From contig CAZIVO010000004.1 of NCBI GenBank assembly GCA_964542765.1, positions 9,843-73,842 on the forward strand: a DNA stretch of 64,000 nt. Reading direction: 5' to 3'. The position numbers and the translations under genes were made by a program. The notes under the pieces are model-generated. The model searched no databases. It was not told the origin of the DNA and saw nothing but the letters and a program-made list of their open reading frames with translations. This stretch comes from CAZIVO01 sp964542765 (GTDB lineage Bacteria > Planctomycetota > UBA1135 > UBA2386). Below are positions 1 to 9,039 of this stretch, piece by piece. The stretch's first letter is position 1; every line of letters starts with the position of its first letter.

Positions 1-515
1 TGACGCCGGGGCCCGTTCCCTTCCTGACCTTCTCACCTCCAGGTCTCGTTGAATCTCCGCTGCCCTTTCGAGCATCCTCCCACGGTCCTTCCAACGCGCC
101 TTCGCCCATAGGACTACCTGCACGCCTTCAAACCCTCAAAGTTTTGACAGTGATCCAACCAGACGGGCTGTTATGCCCGTCCTCCTCACAGAGTTATTTG
201 CCTCGATTCTCACCCCGAAGGGCGAGTCGAGCGCTGCCCGGTTGCCAAAGAACGTCAGCACCGATGGTGCAAACTCTCCGACCACTCGTCAACAATGCAT
301 TCTTCGGCGGAAGCCATGCAACGGCACTTGCGAAGGTCTCTGCAACACCGTCGCAACGATCCCCGAAACCTGTGCAGAACTGGCGAAGTTTTCCACGGGT
401 CTTGAGACATCCGCGAAAATTCGCCCCGATCTACTCACTCATCAAACTCTCAGCGAGAAGTTTTCCACTCCTGTGCCGATGAGTGGGGAGGAATCGAGAT
501 GAAGCAACAGCAGTA
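1..515 (-). ncRNA. Candidate large structured RNA, copy A (3' part outside window)
   Basis: By homology with the complete copy at 838-2041, this is the upstream half of a second copy of the minus-strand RNA. Only the conserved 5' portion lies in the window. Its 3' part and any terminator lie left of position 1. The upstream end is approximate, because no convincing promoter was found in this copy. The short open frames across it have no recognisable protein features. Confidence 0.35.
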
Positions 516-580
516 GAACGCGACACGCAGATCGAAAAGGGTCTCAAAAAACTTTTCGTTTTTCGGAGATCACCATCTCT
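1..580. repeat. Direct repeat unit, copy A (cut by window start)
   Basis: This stretch aligns without large gaps to 1526-2105 at an offset of about 1525 bp. Positions 1-259 are identical to 1526-1784. By eye, mismatches then rise to roughly 5% in 241-300, 18% in 301-420 and 30-40% in 421-540. Short shared blocks (for example GGGGAGGAATC and a GAAAAG...CTTTTC hairpin) keep the copies alignable to about 580. Both contain a 7-bp hairpin (GACGGGC/GCCCGTC, 162-181). The copy probably extends beyond the window start. No transposase, terminal inverted repeats or target duplication is visible. Confidence 0.9.
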
Positions 581-837
581 GCAAGTCATGGCAACCGACC
601 ATGCGCCGGCAAAGCTCGCAATCAAAGCAGTCGCCGTCATGTAAACCGAAGGGGCGACCAACACCTGACCACGATCTTGACAGGAACGGCCACAGAAACA
701 GATCAAAAGGATGGGGATGAAGACCTGCTGCCTGGCAGCACCAGGCCGGGAACTTCACTTCGGCTGGCCGCCACGGCTACAGGCCATCCAAGGGGCAACA
801 AGATGAACCGGGCAAACCTTCCCCAGCAGAAGTTAAA

Positions 838-873
838 AGAAAGAAGGGTCCGGAGCCTTTCAGCTCCGGACCC
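838..873 (-). terminator. Intrinsic terminator of the candidate RNA
   Basis: A perfect 11-bp stem, GGGTCCGGAGC (846-856) with GCTCCGGACCC (863-873), has a 6-nt loop. On the minus strand it is followed by TTCTTTCTTTT. The plus-strand side has no T run, so the direction is clear. No protein gene on the minus strand lies upstream within 2.3 kb, so it most likely ends the non-coding transcript. Confidence 0.8.
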
Positions 874-2041
874 CTCTAAAATGATGACGATCTCCGATCC
901 GCTCACCCCGGGCACTCTTCAAAGGTTCTCGTTACCTGACGCGGTCATCGCATCCGGTCGATGCGATTGCCACCCTCGAGGTTCACCTCCCCTCCAGAGC
1001 TTCACAGTTTGCACTAGAGACTCGTTCGGCCTTCATCTCTCCACCCTCGGCCTCGTACCTCTCGGCATTGACCCTCGGCGTTTTCGCACACTCCGCAAAC
1101 CTCCGTCATATGGCGGGGGGATTTGTCTCTCCTGGGGTTGGTCGCCTCCTCGGTGACCCGCTGCCAGAACGGCCTCGGTCCTGACCACTCTCATGGTCGC
1201 GCCGAAACGCCTTTCCTGAGCTTTCGTCCCCTTCGACGTATGAGGTCGTCGAGTCCACCTGCGCCGGCTTGCCTACACCGACTGTGGTGCCGCTCACGCC
1301 GTTTTCCACGGCCCCAGCGACTTTCTCCTCTTCCGACCCTCCCGGGGCTCTCACCCGGTAACGTCCATGGGGTTTCTTGCGGCCTCCAAGGGTTTCCCCT
1401 CACGTGAATCAGTTGCCGTCGCCGGCTTCCTTCCCCTCATGACCTTTCCGAAGCGTTGATCTTTCAATCTCCGCCCCGCTGGGTCTCCAGGGGCTTGGTC
1501 CTCACCTGAGTCCGTTGCCGCCGGCTGACGCCGGGGCCCGTTCCCTTCCTGACCTTCTCACCTCCAGGTCTCGTTGAATCTCCGCTGCCCTTTCGAGCAT
1601 CCTCCCACGGTCCTTCCAACGCGCCTTCGCCCATAGGACTACCTGCACGCCTTCAAACCCTCAAAGTTTTGACAGTGATCCAACCAGACGGGCTGTTATG
1701 CCCGTCCTCCTCACAGAGTTATTTGCCTCGATTCTCACCCCGAAGGGCGAGTCGAGCGCTGCCCGGTTGCCAAAGAACGTCAGCGCCGATGGTGCAAACT
1801 CTCCGGCCACTCGTCAACACTGCATTCTTCGGTGCAAGCCATGCAACGGCCCTTGCGAAGGCCTCTGCAGTGCCATCACAAAGACCCCCAAAACCTGTGC
1901 ATAACTCGCAAAGTTTTCCACGAGTCTTGAGACATGCTCGGAGGGACGCCCCACTCAAATGACTCATCGCGCCAACCACGAGAATTTTTCCACTCCTGCT
2001 TCGATGGTTGGGGAGGAATCAAGCTGGCAAGAGCCACCACC
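838..2041 (-). ncRNA. Candidate large structured non-coding RNA, copy B (about 1.2 kb)
   Basis: Seen in the sequence: no convincing CDS, strong purine bias on the minus strand, a strong U-tailed terminator at the 3' end with no minus-strand gene upstream to own it, and many local hairpins. Examples are 947-954/960-967 (8 bp), 1233-1238/1247-1252 (6 bp), 1183-1187/1194-1198 (5 bp), 1473-1477/1490-1494 with an inner 3-bp helix, and 1586-1599. The last forms TGCTC-GAAA-GGGCA on the minus strand with one G-U pair; on the plus strand that pair would be a C-A mismatch. The 5' end is set near a TATAAC box at 2048-2053 and is uncertain. I see no hallmark of RNase P RNA, tmRNA, rRNA or a group II intron. 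The class is unknown. Confidence 0.45.
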
Positions 2042-2105
2042 AACCGCGTTATACCAACCGAAAAGATCTCCAAAAATCTTTTCATTTCTTGGCGATCTCC
2101 TCCTT
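1526..2105. repeat. Direct repeat unit, copy B
   Basis: Second copy of the unit at 1-580. Its first 259 bp are identical to copy A, and divergence grows rightwards, towards the presumed upstream end of the minus-strand RNA. The 7-bp hairpin recurs at 1687-1706. The hairpin near the far end is better formed here, with GAAAAGAT (2060-2067) pairing with ATCTTTTC (2076-2083). Confidence 0.9.
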
Positions 2106-2287
2106 CCCACATCATGGCGCGAGCCACTCGGCGCAAAAACCGAGTAAATCACAGGTGACCGGCCTATCCATTTTCCGGAGTTAGCCACTCCTCGCGCTGG
2201 CATCAACGCACCGTCAGCCCACACGATCCTCAAGACCCACAGTCCTGGAGACGGGCCCGGCACTGGTCGCTAGGATAAAGGCTCCCC

Positions 2288-2316
2288 CCCCGCGCGGGGC
2301 CGCGCGCGCGCGGCCC
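2288..2316. repeat. GC-only nested palindromes upstream of the SGNH gene
   Basis: Positions 2297-2316 form a perfect 20-bp palindrome with an alternating CG core. It overlaps a 12-bp palindrome, CCCCGCGCGGGG (2288-2299), within a run with no A or T. It ends 33 bp before the ATG at 2350. It could be a cruciform or Z-DNA-prone element, a regulatory hairpin, or an artefact. Confidence 0.7.
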
Positions 2317-2349
2317 AACTGCGCTAGCCGACCCTCTCCCCCGGAACAA

Positions 2350-3666
2350 ATGCGATATCAGACCCTCTCGGCCATCGTCCTGCTCACCCTCATTTCCTCG
2401 CCTAGGGCCCAGGATCCCGGCTTGCGGACCACCGTGGCCAAACTCGAGTTGAAGGCCGATGACACGCTGGTCTTCCTCGGCGACAGCATCACGCACCAAT
2501 GCCTCTACACACAATATGTCGAGAATTTCTTCTACACGCGCTACCCGCAGCAAAAGATCCACTTCCACAACGCCGGGGTCAGCGGTGACAAGGCTGCCGA
2601 TGCTCTCGCGCGCTTCGAAAGGGATGTCGCCGAATACAAACCGAAATACGTCACCATCCTGCTCGGCATGAATGACGGATCCTATACCGGTTTCGAACCG
2701 GCCATCTTCGCACGCTACGAACAGGGCATGACGGAGATCTTGGACCGCCTTGAGGCCATCGGATCTACAGCAATTCCGATGACCCCGACGATGTTCGACA
2801 GCCGGGCGATGGCACTGCGCGCACGCGGCGGCAGCAACGAGCGACGCGATAACTACTACAACGCCGTCCTGGCCTTCTACGGCGCCTGGCTTCGCGATCA
2901 GGCACAGAACCGGGGCCTGGGCTTTGTCGACATGTACGGCCCCCTCAACGCCCATACCATCGAGCAGCGAAAAACCGATCCGAAGTTCACCTTGATCAAG
3001 GATGCGGTTCATCCCGGAGCCAACGGACAGGTAGTCATGGCCTTCTCGATTCTCCAGGACATGGGAGTCGAACGATCGGTGTCCGCCATCAACGCCGTAT
3101 TCCAGAGGGAAAAGTGGAAGGTCACCGGCAAGGGAAAGATCAGCGAAGTCGAAGGAGATGCGACGAGCCTCAGCTTTTCCTTCAAGGCCAACAGTCTCCC
3201 ATGGGTCCTGCCACCCGATGCCGCGCTGGGCTTCAAGCTGACCAAAGCGGGACACAAGCTGAGCAACGAGCGCGTGAGAATCGCCGGACTGACTCCTGGC
3301 AAGTACGAACTGCGCATCGACGGTGAATCCGTCGGCACATGGACGCACGTGACACTCGGCGCAAAGATCGAACTGCAGAGCAATCCCAAGACACCCCAAT
3401 ACAAGCAGGCCCTCGCGGTGGCGATGCTGAATGCAGAGCGAAATGCCAAGGCCGTTCGCCCCCTCCGTAACCATTGGTCAGGAATGAAGCGTCAACTCCG
3501 ATCAAAGGACAAAAACCCCGAGAAGTTTGCTAACTATCAGATCGAGTTCGACAAGAAGCTCGCGGAACTCAAATCATCCATCGACAGCTACGAGGATCGC
3601 ATCTATCAATCCAATCAGCCTCGGAGTCATCGCTACGAAATCGTGAGGGCAACAGGCAACAAATGA
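2350..3666 (+). CDS. Secreted SGNH/GDSL-family hydrolase
   Basis: 438 aa. An N-terminal signal peptide (about 1-20, ending near RAQ) suggests export. All SGNH blocks are visible: GDSIT at 44-48 (nucleophile Ser46), Gly in NAGVSGD around 76, GMND at 106-109, and DAVH at 218-221 (Asp218/His221). This family cleaves esters, often acetyl groups on glycans; the actual substrate is unknown. The region after about 240 is a less familiar, charged C-terminal extension. No strong ribosome site precedes the ATG. The stop overlaps the next start as ATGA, so it heads an operon with the PhoD-like and TIM-barrel genes. Confidence 0.85.
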   Translation: MRYQTLSAIVLLTLISSPRAQDPGLRTTVAKLELKADDTLVFLGDSITHQCLYTQYVENFFYTRYPQQKIHFHNAGVSGDKAADALARFERDVAEYKPKYVTILLGMNDGSYTGFEPAIFARYEQGMTEILDRLEAIGSTAIPMTPTMFDSRAMALRARGGSNERRDNYYNAVLAFYGAWLRDQAQNRGLGFVDMYGPLNAHTIEQRKTDPKFTLIKDAVHPGANGQVVMAFSILQDMGVERSVSAINAVFQREKWKVTGKGKISEVEGDATSLSFSFKANSLPWVLPPDAALGFKLTKAGHKLSNERVRIAGLTPGKYELRIDGESVGTWTHVTLGAKIELQSNPKTPQYKQALAVAMLNAERNAKAVRPLRNHWSGMKRQLRSKDKNPEKFANYQIEFDKKLAELKSSIDSYEDRIYQSNQPRSHRYEIVRATGNK

Positions 3667-6455
3667 CCTTCGTATCCCGCAGGCTCTACTGCGCAATCCC
3701 TGCAGCCATCTTCTCGAGCTTTTTGGCCACACAAGACCCGCAACCTTTCGCGAGTTCCTGGCCATCGCAGCAACGCACCTGGATAGGACCCGATTACTGG
3801 GCCAACCGCCTGCAAGATTGGCGTGTGCATGATGGACGGCTCGAGTGCCTACAGGCGGTCGCCAACAAGCCCATGCGCACCGTCCATCTGCTCACGCATC
3901 GACTTGGTGCCCATGCCGGCACCCTGAGCATGAGCGTACGCACCGGATTGATCGATGATATCAACTCGATCGAAGGTGCCGCAGCCAACTGTGCCACCGG
4001 CTTCCTCCTCGCCGCTGGTGGCACTCGAATGACCCCACGAGCAGCAACCCTCATCCACCACAACCCCGGACCCGGCGGAGGGTGGTTCGCAGGAATCGAC
4101 GGCTCGGGCAGGGTTTTCATCAGAAACTTCGTCGAACCGCTCCGCTTCGGCGAAGAGCCATCTCCCGGTTCCGCACTCGCCTCGGATCGCCGAACTGCCG
4201 TCCACAGGGGAAAGCTCGGTGATGTCACCTTGCAGCTGAACGCAACACCATCGGGCGACACCTGCAAGCTGCATCTGCGGGCCATTTCTACCACAGATGG
4301 TGCCATCATCGGCGAGGCCACAGCCGAAGTCTCCGCCACCGAATTCGCGGGCAATCTGGCGCTGGTCTCCCACCCCGGCGGCATCCAAAAGACCCATCGT
4401 TACTGGTTCCGCGACTGGCCTCGCGAACGGCGATCTTTCGAAAGATGGGCCAGCGCGACGGCTCGCTTCTGGTTCCGTGACTGGCGCATGCAAGGATCCA
4501 AGCTGGACACCGATCTCACGCGCGCACTCGGACCGATCCTCGCAACACAGTACACCACTCACGAAAGCGCACTCAGGCTCACGGCTCAGTTCATGCCGAT
4601 CAACACGGCAGCCAACGATCTCGCAACCCTGGAACTTTTGCGTGACGGCGCCTGGCAAACAGTCTCCGTCGCCAAGATTCGGGTTCCAGGTTTCACCGCA
4701 ACCTTTGACATCAAGAACTGGGATGCCGCTCACAGCCACGATTACCGGGTCAGCCATCGCCTCAAAGAACCTGATGGCTCGGCTCGAACGCACCGCTGGT
4801 CAGGCACCATCGCCAAGGACCCCGTCGACCGCGATACGGTCACCCTCGCCGCTTTCACCGGCAATATGATGGCGCGCGGAGGCTACGAATACCCGCTTCC
4901 CTATGGCATCGATCGGCCCTTCGATCCGGAGCTTGAAGGCAAACCCGTCCGCCAGAGCAATACCTACGATTACCAGAAACACATCTACTTCCCCCACACC
5001 GAGGTCGTGGCAAATGTCCGCCGACAAGAACCCGACCTTCTTTTCTTTTCAGGTGACCAGGTCTACGAAGGCAATCCCACCCGGGCCGTCGAACACCCCT
5101 TCGCCGATGCCCATCTCGATTACCTCTACAAGTGGTACCTCTGGTGCTGGACCTGGCGCGACCTGACCAGGGACATCCCGTGCATCACGATCCCCGATGA
5201 CCACGATGTCTATCAGCGCAACATCTGGGGAGGCGGTGGCGCACTCGTCCGCGACGGCGATCTCGATGGCAGCTTCGGCGGCTATTTCATGGAACCGCGC
5301 TGGATCAACATGATCCAGCGCACACAGACTTCGCAGTTGCCATCACCACATGACCCTAACCCCCTGCGCAATGGTATCGAAGCCTACTACACATCGGTCA
5401 CCGTCGGTGGTGTCGGCTTTGCCGTCATCGAGGACCGCAAGTTCAAGTCATTCCCGACACTTGTAAAAGCCGAGATGAGCCGTGACAGCCACATCACCCA
5501 AGCGCCTTACGACATCGAGAAGGCAGATGTCGCCAGCGCCACCCTGCTCGGCCCCGAGCAACTGCAATTTCTCGATGAGTTCGCCAAAGACTGGCGCGGT
5601 CAGACCATGAAGGCTGTCCTCAGCCAGACCATCTTCGCGAACTTACAGATCCTCAACCAACGCAAAGACGGGGTGCCGCAGGAGTTCGCCATCCCCCTGG
5701 ACCGGGATCTCGATTCCAACGGATGGCCGCAGTCCGGAAGGCGAAAAGCACTGCAGGCTATGCGCAAGGGGTTCATGGTGCACATCGCCGGCGATCAGCA
5801 TCTTGCGAGCACGATCCACCATGGAACCGACGACTGGGAGGATGCCTGCTGGTCCCTGTGCGTCCCATCGGTCGCCAACTACTACGCCCGCAGCTGGAAC
5901 CCCGACTACCCTCCCCTCAACCAACAACCCGGAATGAAACCATTCACGGGCCGCTACGAGGACGGCTTTCGCAACAAACTAACCGTTGCCGCGGTGGCGA
6001 ATCCCGACCGCAGCGATCATCCCACCCACCCCGAACCGGTCGAACTCCACCGCGAGATGCCAGGCTATGGCATCGTCCGGTTCAACAAGGCCAAGCGTCA
6101 GATCACCATGGAATGCTGGCCTCGCCATGCAGTCCCGGGCACCGGCAAACCCTACGACGGCTGGCCGATCACGATCGATCAAGGTGACAACTATGCTCGC
6201 AAAGCGGTTGCCTGGCTCCCTCATCTCAAGGTCACAGGAATGATCGACCCGGTCATCGAGGTGATCGACGAAGCCAGCAAGGAGGTGGTCTACACCTTGC
6301 GCATCGCTGGCTCATCCTTCCATCCCAAGGTCTTCCGAGAAGGTCTCTACACCATCCGCGTCGGCGAGCCCGGGACACCGCAATTCCAGACGAGACGATC
6401 GGTGCCGGCCACGACCAAAAACAGCAAGACCATCGAGATCGAGTTCAAGCGATGA
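3663..6455 (+). CDS. Secreted PhoD-like metallophosphatase with N-terminal lectin-like region
   Basis: 930 aa with an N-terminal hydrophobic signal. Residues of about 40-250 resemble a DUF1080/concanavalin-like beta-sandwich (weak, by eye). From about 390 the protein looks like an alkaline phosphatase D/PhoD-type metallophosphoesterase: FSGDQVYE near 460, PDDHDVYQ near 509 and HIAGDQH near 706 supply the expected metal-binding Asp/His residues. Known relatives are phosphodiesterases or phosphomonoesterases acting outside the cytoplasm. It overlaps the genes on both sides by 4 bp (ATGA), so the three products are probably made together. Substrate unknown. Confidence 0.8.
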   Translation: MTFVSRRLYCAIPAAIFSSFLATQDPQPFASSWPSQQRTWIGPDYWANRLQDWRVHDGRLECLQAVANKPMRTVHLLTHRLGAHAGTLSMSVRTGLIDDINSIEGAAANCATGFLLAAGGTRMTPRAATLIHHNPGPGGGWFAGIDGSGRVFIRNFVEPLRFGEEPSPGSALASDRRTAVHRGKLGDVTLQLNATPSGDTCKLHLRAISTTDGAIIGEATAEVSATEFAGNLALVSHPGGIQKTHRYWFRDWPRERRSFERWASATARFWFRDWRMQGSKLDTDLTRALGPILATQYTTHESALRLTAQFMPINTAANDLATLELLRDGAWQTVSVAKIRVPGFTATFDIKNWDAAHSHDYRVSHRLKEPDGSARTHRWSGTIAKDPVDRDTVTLAAFTGNMMARGGYEYPLPYGIDRPFDPELEGKPVRQSNTYDYQKHIYFPHTEVVANVRRQEPDLLFFSGDQVYEGNPTRAVEHPFADAHLDYLYKWYLWCWTWRDLTRDIPCITIPDDHDVYQRNIWGGGGALVRDGDLDGSFGGYFMEPRWINMIQRTQTSQLPSPHDPNPLRNGIEAYYTSVTVGGVGFAVIEDRKFKSFPTLVKAEMSRDSHITQAPYDIEKADVASATLLGPEQLQFLDEFAKDWRGQTMKAVLSQTIFANLQILNQRKDGVPQEFAIPLDRDLDSNGWPQSGRRKALQAMRKGFMVHIAGDQHLASTIHHGTDDWEDACWSLCVPSVANYYARSWNPDYPPLNQQPGMKPFTGRYEDGFRNKLTVAAVANPDRSDHPTHPEPVELHREMPGYGIVRFNKAKRQITMECWPRHAVPGTGKPYDGWPITIDQGDNYARKAVAWLPHLKVTGMIDPVIEVIDEASKEVVYTLRIAGSSFHPKVFREGLYTIRVGEPGTPQFQTRRSVPATTKNSKTIEIEFKR

Positions 6456-7417
6456 TCGAAAAATCGAAAACGCCCCACCCAGCACACGGGGAGCCTCCGC
6501 GCAGACAGACCAGCGCGCCCAGTCGTCGCGATTTCATCAAGGGAGCCGGCCTCGCAGCGGGCGCGATCGGGCTCGCCGGTTGCGCACCTCTGCCGCGATC
6601 CAACAGGATCGTCAACGGACGACTCAAGCAATCCATAGCCGGCTGGTGCTTCATGAATCGCGGCCCAAAATGGAGTGTCGAGCAACTCGCATCGAAGGCG
6701 GCCAAACTCGGCTGCTCCGCACTCGAACTCGTCGGCGAAGAGACCTGGCCGGTCCTGCGTCGGCATGGTCTCATCTGTGCAGCCACACGTTCGCACACTT
6801 TCGTACGTGGCATGAACAATCCGCTGCACTGGGATGAATGTCTCGCCAAGTTGCGCCCTGCTATCGAGGCAACGGCCGCTGCCAATTTTCCCAACGTCAT
6901 GACCTTCACCGGCTTTGCCGACACATCGAGCGAACCGCGAGGTAGCTTGGTAGGACCCGAGGAAGGCATCGAAAACTGTGTTCGTGGCTACAAGAAAATC
7001 ATCGGTCTCGCCGAGCGCAAGGGTGTGAGCTTGATCCTGGAGCAACTCAACTCCCGTGACCCACAACCCATGAAAGGTCACCCTGGATATCAGGGTGACC
7101 ACATGGATGAGTGCATGGAAATTATCCAGCGCGTGGGGTCACCCAACCTGAAACTGTTGTTCGATGTCTATCATGTTCAGGTGATGGACGGCGACCTTAT
7201 CCGGCGCATTCATCAAGCCCGCGAAGTCATCGGCCATGTCCAGGTGGCAGGTTGCCCGGGACGCGGTGGTCTCGGCTCCGATCAGGAAATCAACTACGCC
7301 GCTGTCATGAAAGCTTTCGTCGAGATCGGATTCGAGGGCTACATCGGTCACGAGTGGATCCCCACCGGAGATGCGGATCAGCAACTGGCACAGGCCGTGT
7401 CCATCTGCGATGTGTAG
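6452..7417 (+). CDS. Tat-exported lipoprotein, hydroxypyruvate-isomerase-like TIM barrel
   Basis: 321 aa. The N-terminus carries a twin-arginine motif SRRDFIKG (24-31) followed by a hydrophobic stretch ending in a lipobox-like LAGC (Cys44), so it is probably folded before export and then lipidated. The rest matches the AP endonuclease-2/hydroxypyruvate isomerase (Hyi-like) TIM barrel. Candidate metal or catalytic residues lie in LEQLNS, FDVYH, HVQVAG and GHEW. Planctomycete paralogues of this family often sit beside sugar-degrading genes. It is the third gene of an ATGA-overlapping operon. Hyi activity itself is not shown; other keto-sugar isomerase or epimerase activity is possible. Confidence 0.8.
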   Translation: MIEKSKTPHPAHGEPPRRQTSAPSRRDFIKGAGLAAGAIGLAGCAPLPRSNRIVNGRLKQSIAGWCFMNRGPKWSVEQLASKAAKLGCSALELVGEETWPVLRRHGLICAATRSHTFVRGMNNPLHWDECLAKLRPAIEATAAANFPNVMTFTGFADTSSEPRGSLVGPEEGIENCVRGYKKIIGLAERKGVSLILEQLNSRDPQPMKGHPGYQGDHMDECMEIIQRVGSPNLKLLFDVYHVQVMDGDLIRRIHQAREVIGHVQVAGCPGRGGLGSDQEINYAAVMKAFVEIGFEGYIGHEWIPTGDADQQLAQAVSICDV

Positions 7418-7524
7418 TCCCGCATCAGTTACACCAACCGTCTGGGCAAGCCTCAGACCCAGAGTTCAATCCCTGAAAGCCAGGCCCTCACCTTCCCATA
7501 CACTTCCTTGAAGGAACTCACACA

Positions 7525-8736
7525 ATGACCACCACGGGAACACTCACCGCTGTCGCCGTCACCCTGACTCTCTGGGTAGCCGCTGCGGAACCCCGCACGC
7601 AATCGATCGAGTGGCAAATCAAGCTCCTATGCAAGGATCTCAACGAAGGCATCGACCTGGCAGATTGTGATGGTGATGGCAAACTCGATGTCATCGCAGG
7701 CAGAAATTGGTATGCCGCTCCAGACTTCACTCCCCGGCCACTACGAACGATCGAGGACTGGAATGGCTATATCCAGAGCAACGGCGACTTCGCCCATGAC
7801 GTCAATCATGACGGCTACCCGGATCTGATCGCGGGTTCCTTCCTGCCAACCGAAGTCTACTGGTACGAGAATCCCGGCAAGCAAGCCCTCGCTCGTGGTG
7901 CCATGTGGACCCAACATCTCCTGGCCAATACCCGGCAAACCAAGAACGAAAATCAACTCTTCGAAGATCTGGACGGCGATGGGATTCCCGAATGGATCGT
8001 GAACTCGTGGAACCGCAGAAACCCAACCCTCGTTTGGAAGATCACCGAAGAAGAACGGAATGTTGAAACCCGGAACGGAAAAACATCCACTCGCCGTGTC
8101 CCGGCGATGAAAGGCATCCCGATCGGCAAGGACAAGAACGGTCATGGCATGGGTGTCGGCGACCTCAATGGTGACGGACGCCCTGATATCCTGGTCGGGC
8201 TAGGCTGGTACGAACAACCGATATCCAACGCCATGCTCGGTGGGTGGAAGTTTCATCCCATCCCTGAACTGGGGGCACATGTCTCGATCCCCGTGATCAT
8301 TCGCGACCTGGACGGCGATGGCAGGAACGATCTCATTCTCGGCCAAGGCCATGATTTCGGACTGCACTGGTGGCAACAATTGCCACCGCACGCCAACGGC
8401 AAACTCAAATGGCGGGCGCATCTGATCGACGACAAGTTCTCGCAACCGCACTGCCTTCACATGGCAGATCTGGACGGCGACGGGGAAGATGAACTCATCA
8501 CCGGAAAGCGGGTCTTCGCTCACAACGGACGAGATCCGGGCGGCAATGAGCCGCCGTGCCTCTTCTACTACACCTGGGATCGCCAGAAGCAGAGCTTCAC
8601 CAAGCACGTGATCAACGAAGGCAAGGTGGGAACCGGCCTGCAAATCCGAACCGGTGACCTCGATGGAGATTCCGATCTCGATATCGCAGTAGCCGGCAAG
8701 AGCGGCACCTTCTTGCTATTCAACCAAGGTCGGTGA
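7525..8736 (+). CDS. Secreted FG-GAP/VCBS repeat protein (beta-propeller)
   Basis: 403 aa with an N-terminal signal. It has seven repeats with the calcium-loop pattern DxDGDG followed by a hydrophobic strand, such as DCDGDGKLDVIAG, DLDGDGIPEWIV, DLNGDGRPDILVG, DLDGDGRNDLILG and DLDGDGEDELITG. This is the integrin-alpha/VCBS propeller signature, so calcium binding and an extracellular scaffold or binding role are likely. An AAGGAA ribosome site lies about 10 bp before the ATG. It is 107 bp downstream of the TIM-barrel gene on the same strand and may be the last member of that operon. Confidence 0.85.
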   Translation: MTTTGTLTAVAVTLTLWVAAAEPRTQSIEWQIKLLCKDLNEGIDLADCDGDGKLDVIAGRNWYAAPDFTPRPLRTIEDWNGYIQSNGDFAHDVNHDGYPDLIAGSFLPTEVYWYENPGKQALARGAMWTQHLLANTRQTKNENQLFEDLDGDGIPEWIVNSWNRRNPTLVWKITEEERNVETRNGKTSTRRVPAMKGIPIGKDKNGHGMGVGDLNGDGRPDILVGLGWYEQPISNAMLGGWKFHPIPELGAHVSIPVIIRDLDGDGRNDLILGQGHDFGLHWWQQLPPHANGKLKWRAHLIDDKFSQPHCLHMADLDGDGEDELITGKRVFAHNGRDPGGNEPPCLFYYTWDRQKQSFTKHVINEGKVGTGLQIRTGDLDGDSDLDIAVAGKSGTFLLFNQGR

Positions 8737-9039
8737 ACACGCACACGAAGGCCTTCAGCGGCTCTAGCCACTAGCCGAGCACATCAAACCCATGCGGACA
8801 GCCCGCGAAAGCTAGCGAACAACTCACACGGGCTTCATCTGAGCCCGCAGCATGAAGTCCGAACGCTACCGGCCGGCAGCAGCAAGGATGCGCCTATATC
8901 AAGACCACGCAGTCGCCGATGACCCGCAAGCCACCGGACTGCGTGAACCTATACACATGATGGAGGGCTCTCGCCCTCCGCGTGACGTTGCGGGCGCCCG
9001 AGCAGCGATCATGCTGCCCGGAACACCATCGACGAGTGG
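8737..9039. other. Convergent intergenic region (303 bp)
   Basis: This separates the FG-GAP gene from the minus-strand RRM gene. Apart from the hairpin at 8962-8979, I see no gene or repeat. The GGC-rich sequence that starts just past its right end is the coding sequence of the RRM protein's glycine tail. Confidence 0.6.
8962..8979 (-). terminator. Hairpin downstream of the RRM gene
   Basis: A perfect 7-bp stem (GGAGGGC/GCCCTCC) forms a GAGA tetraloop when read on the minus strand. It lies about 60 bp past the RRM stop codon. There is no U tract, so a processing or stability element is as likely as an intrinsic terminator. Confidence 0.4.

Noticed and set aside
144..1407. Several short open frames in the repeat region, two of them near-identical between copies
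   Set aside because: Their similarity follows from DNA identity of the repeat. Both strands and several frames are open, there are no ribosome sites, and residue composition is Ser/Pro/Arg-rich as expected from non-coding GC-rich DNA.
838..2041. RNase P RNA, tmRNA or group II intron
   Set aside because: I could not find the RNase P GAGGAAAGTCC-type core, a tRNA-like end with tag frame, or a GUGYG start with a domain V-like hairpin and reverse transcriptase.
2230..3474. Long minus-strand open frame (414 codons) opposite the SGNH hydrolase
   Set aside because: No domain or signal. The plus strand carries a full set of SGNH motifs, so this is an antisense shadow of a GC-rich gene.
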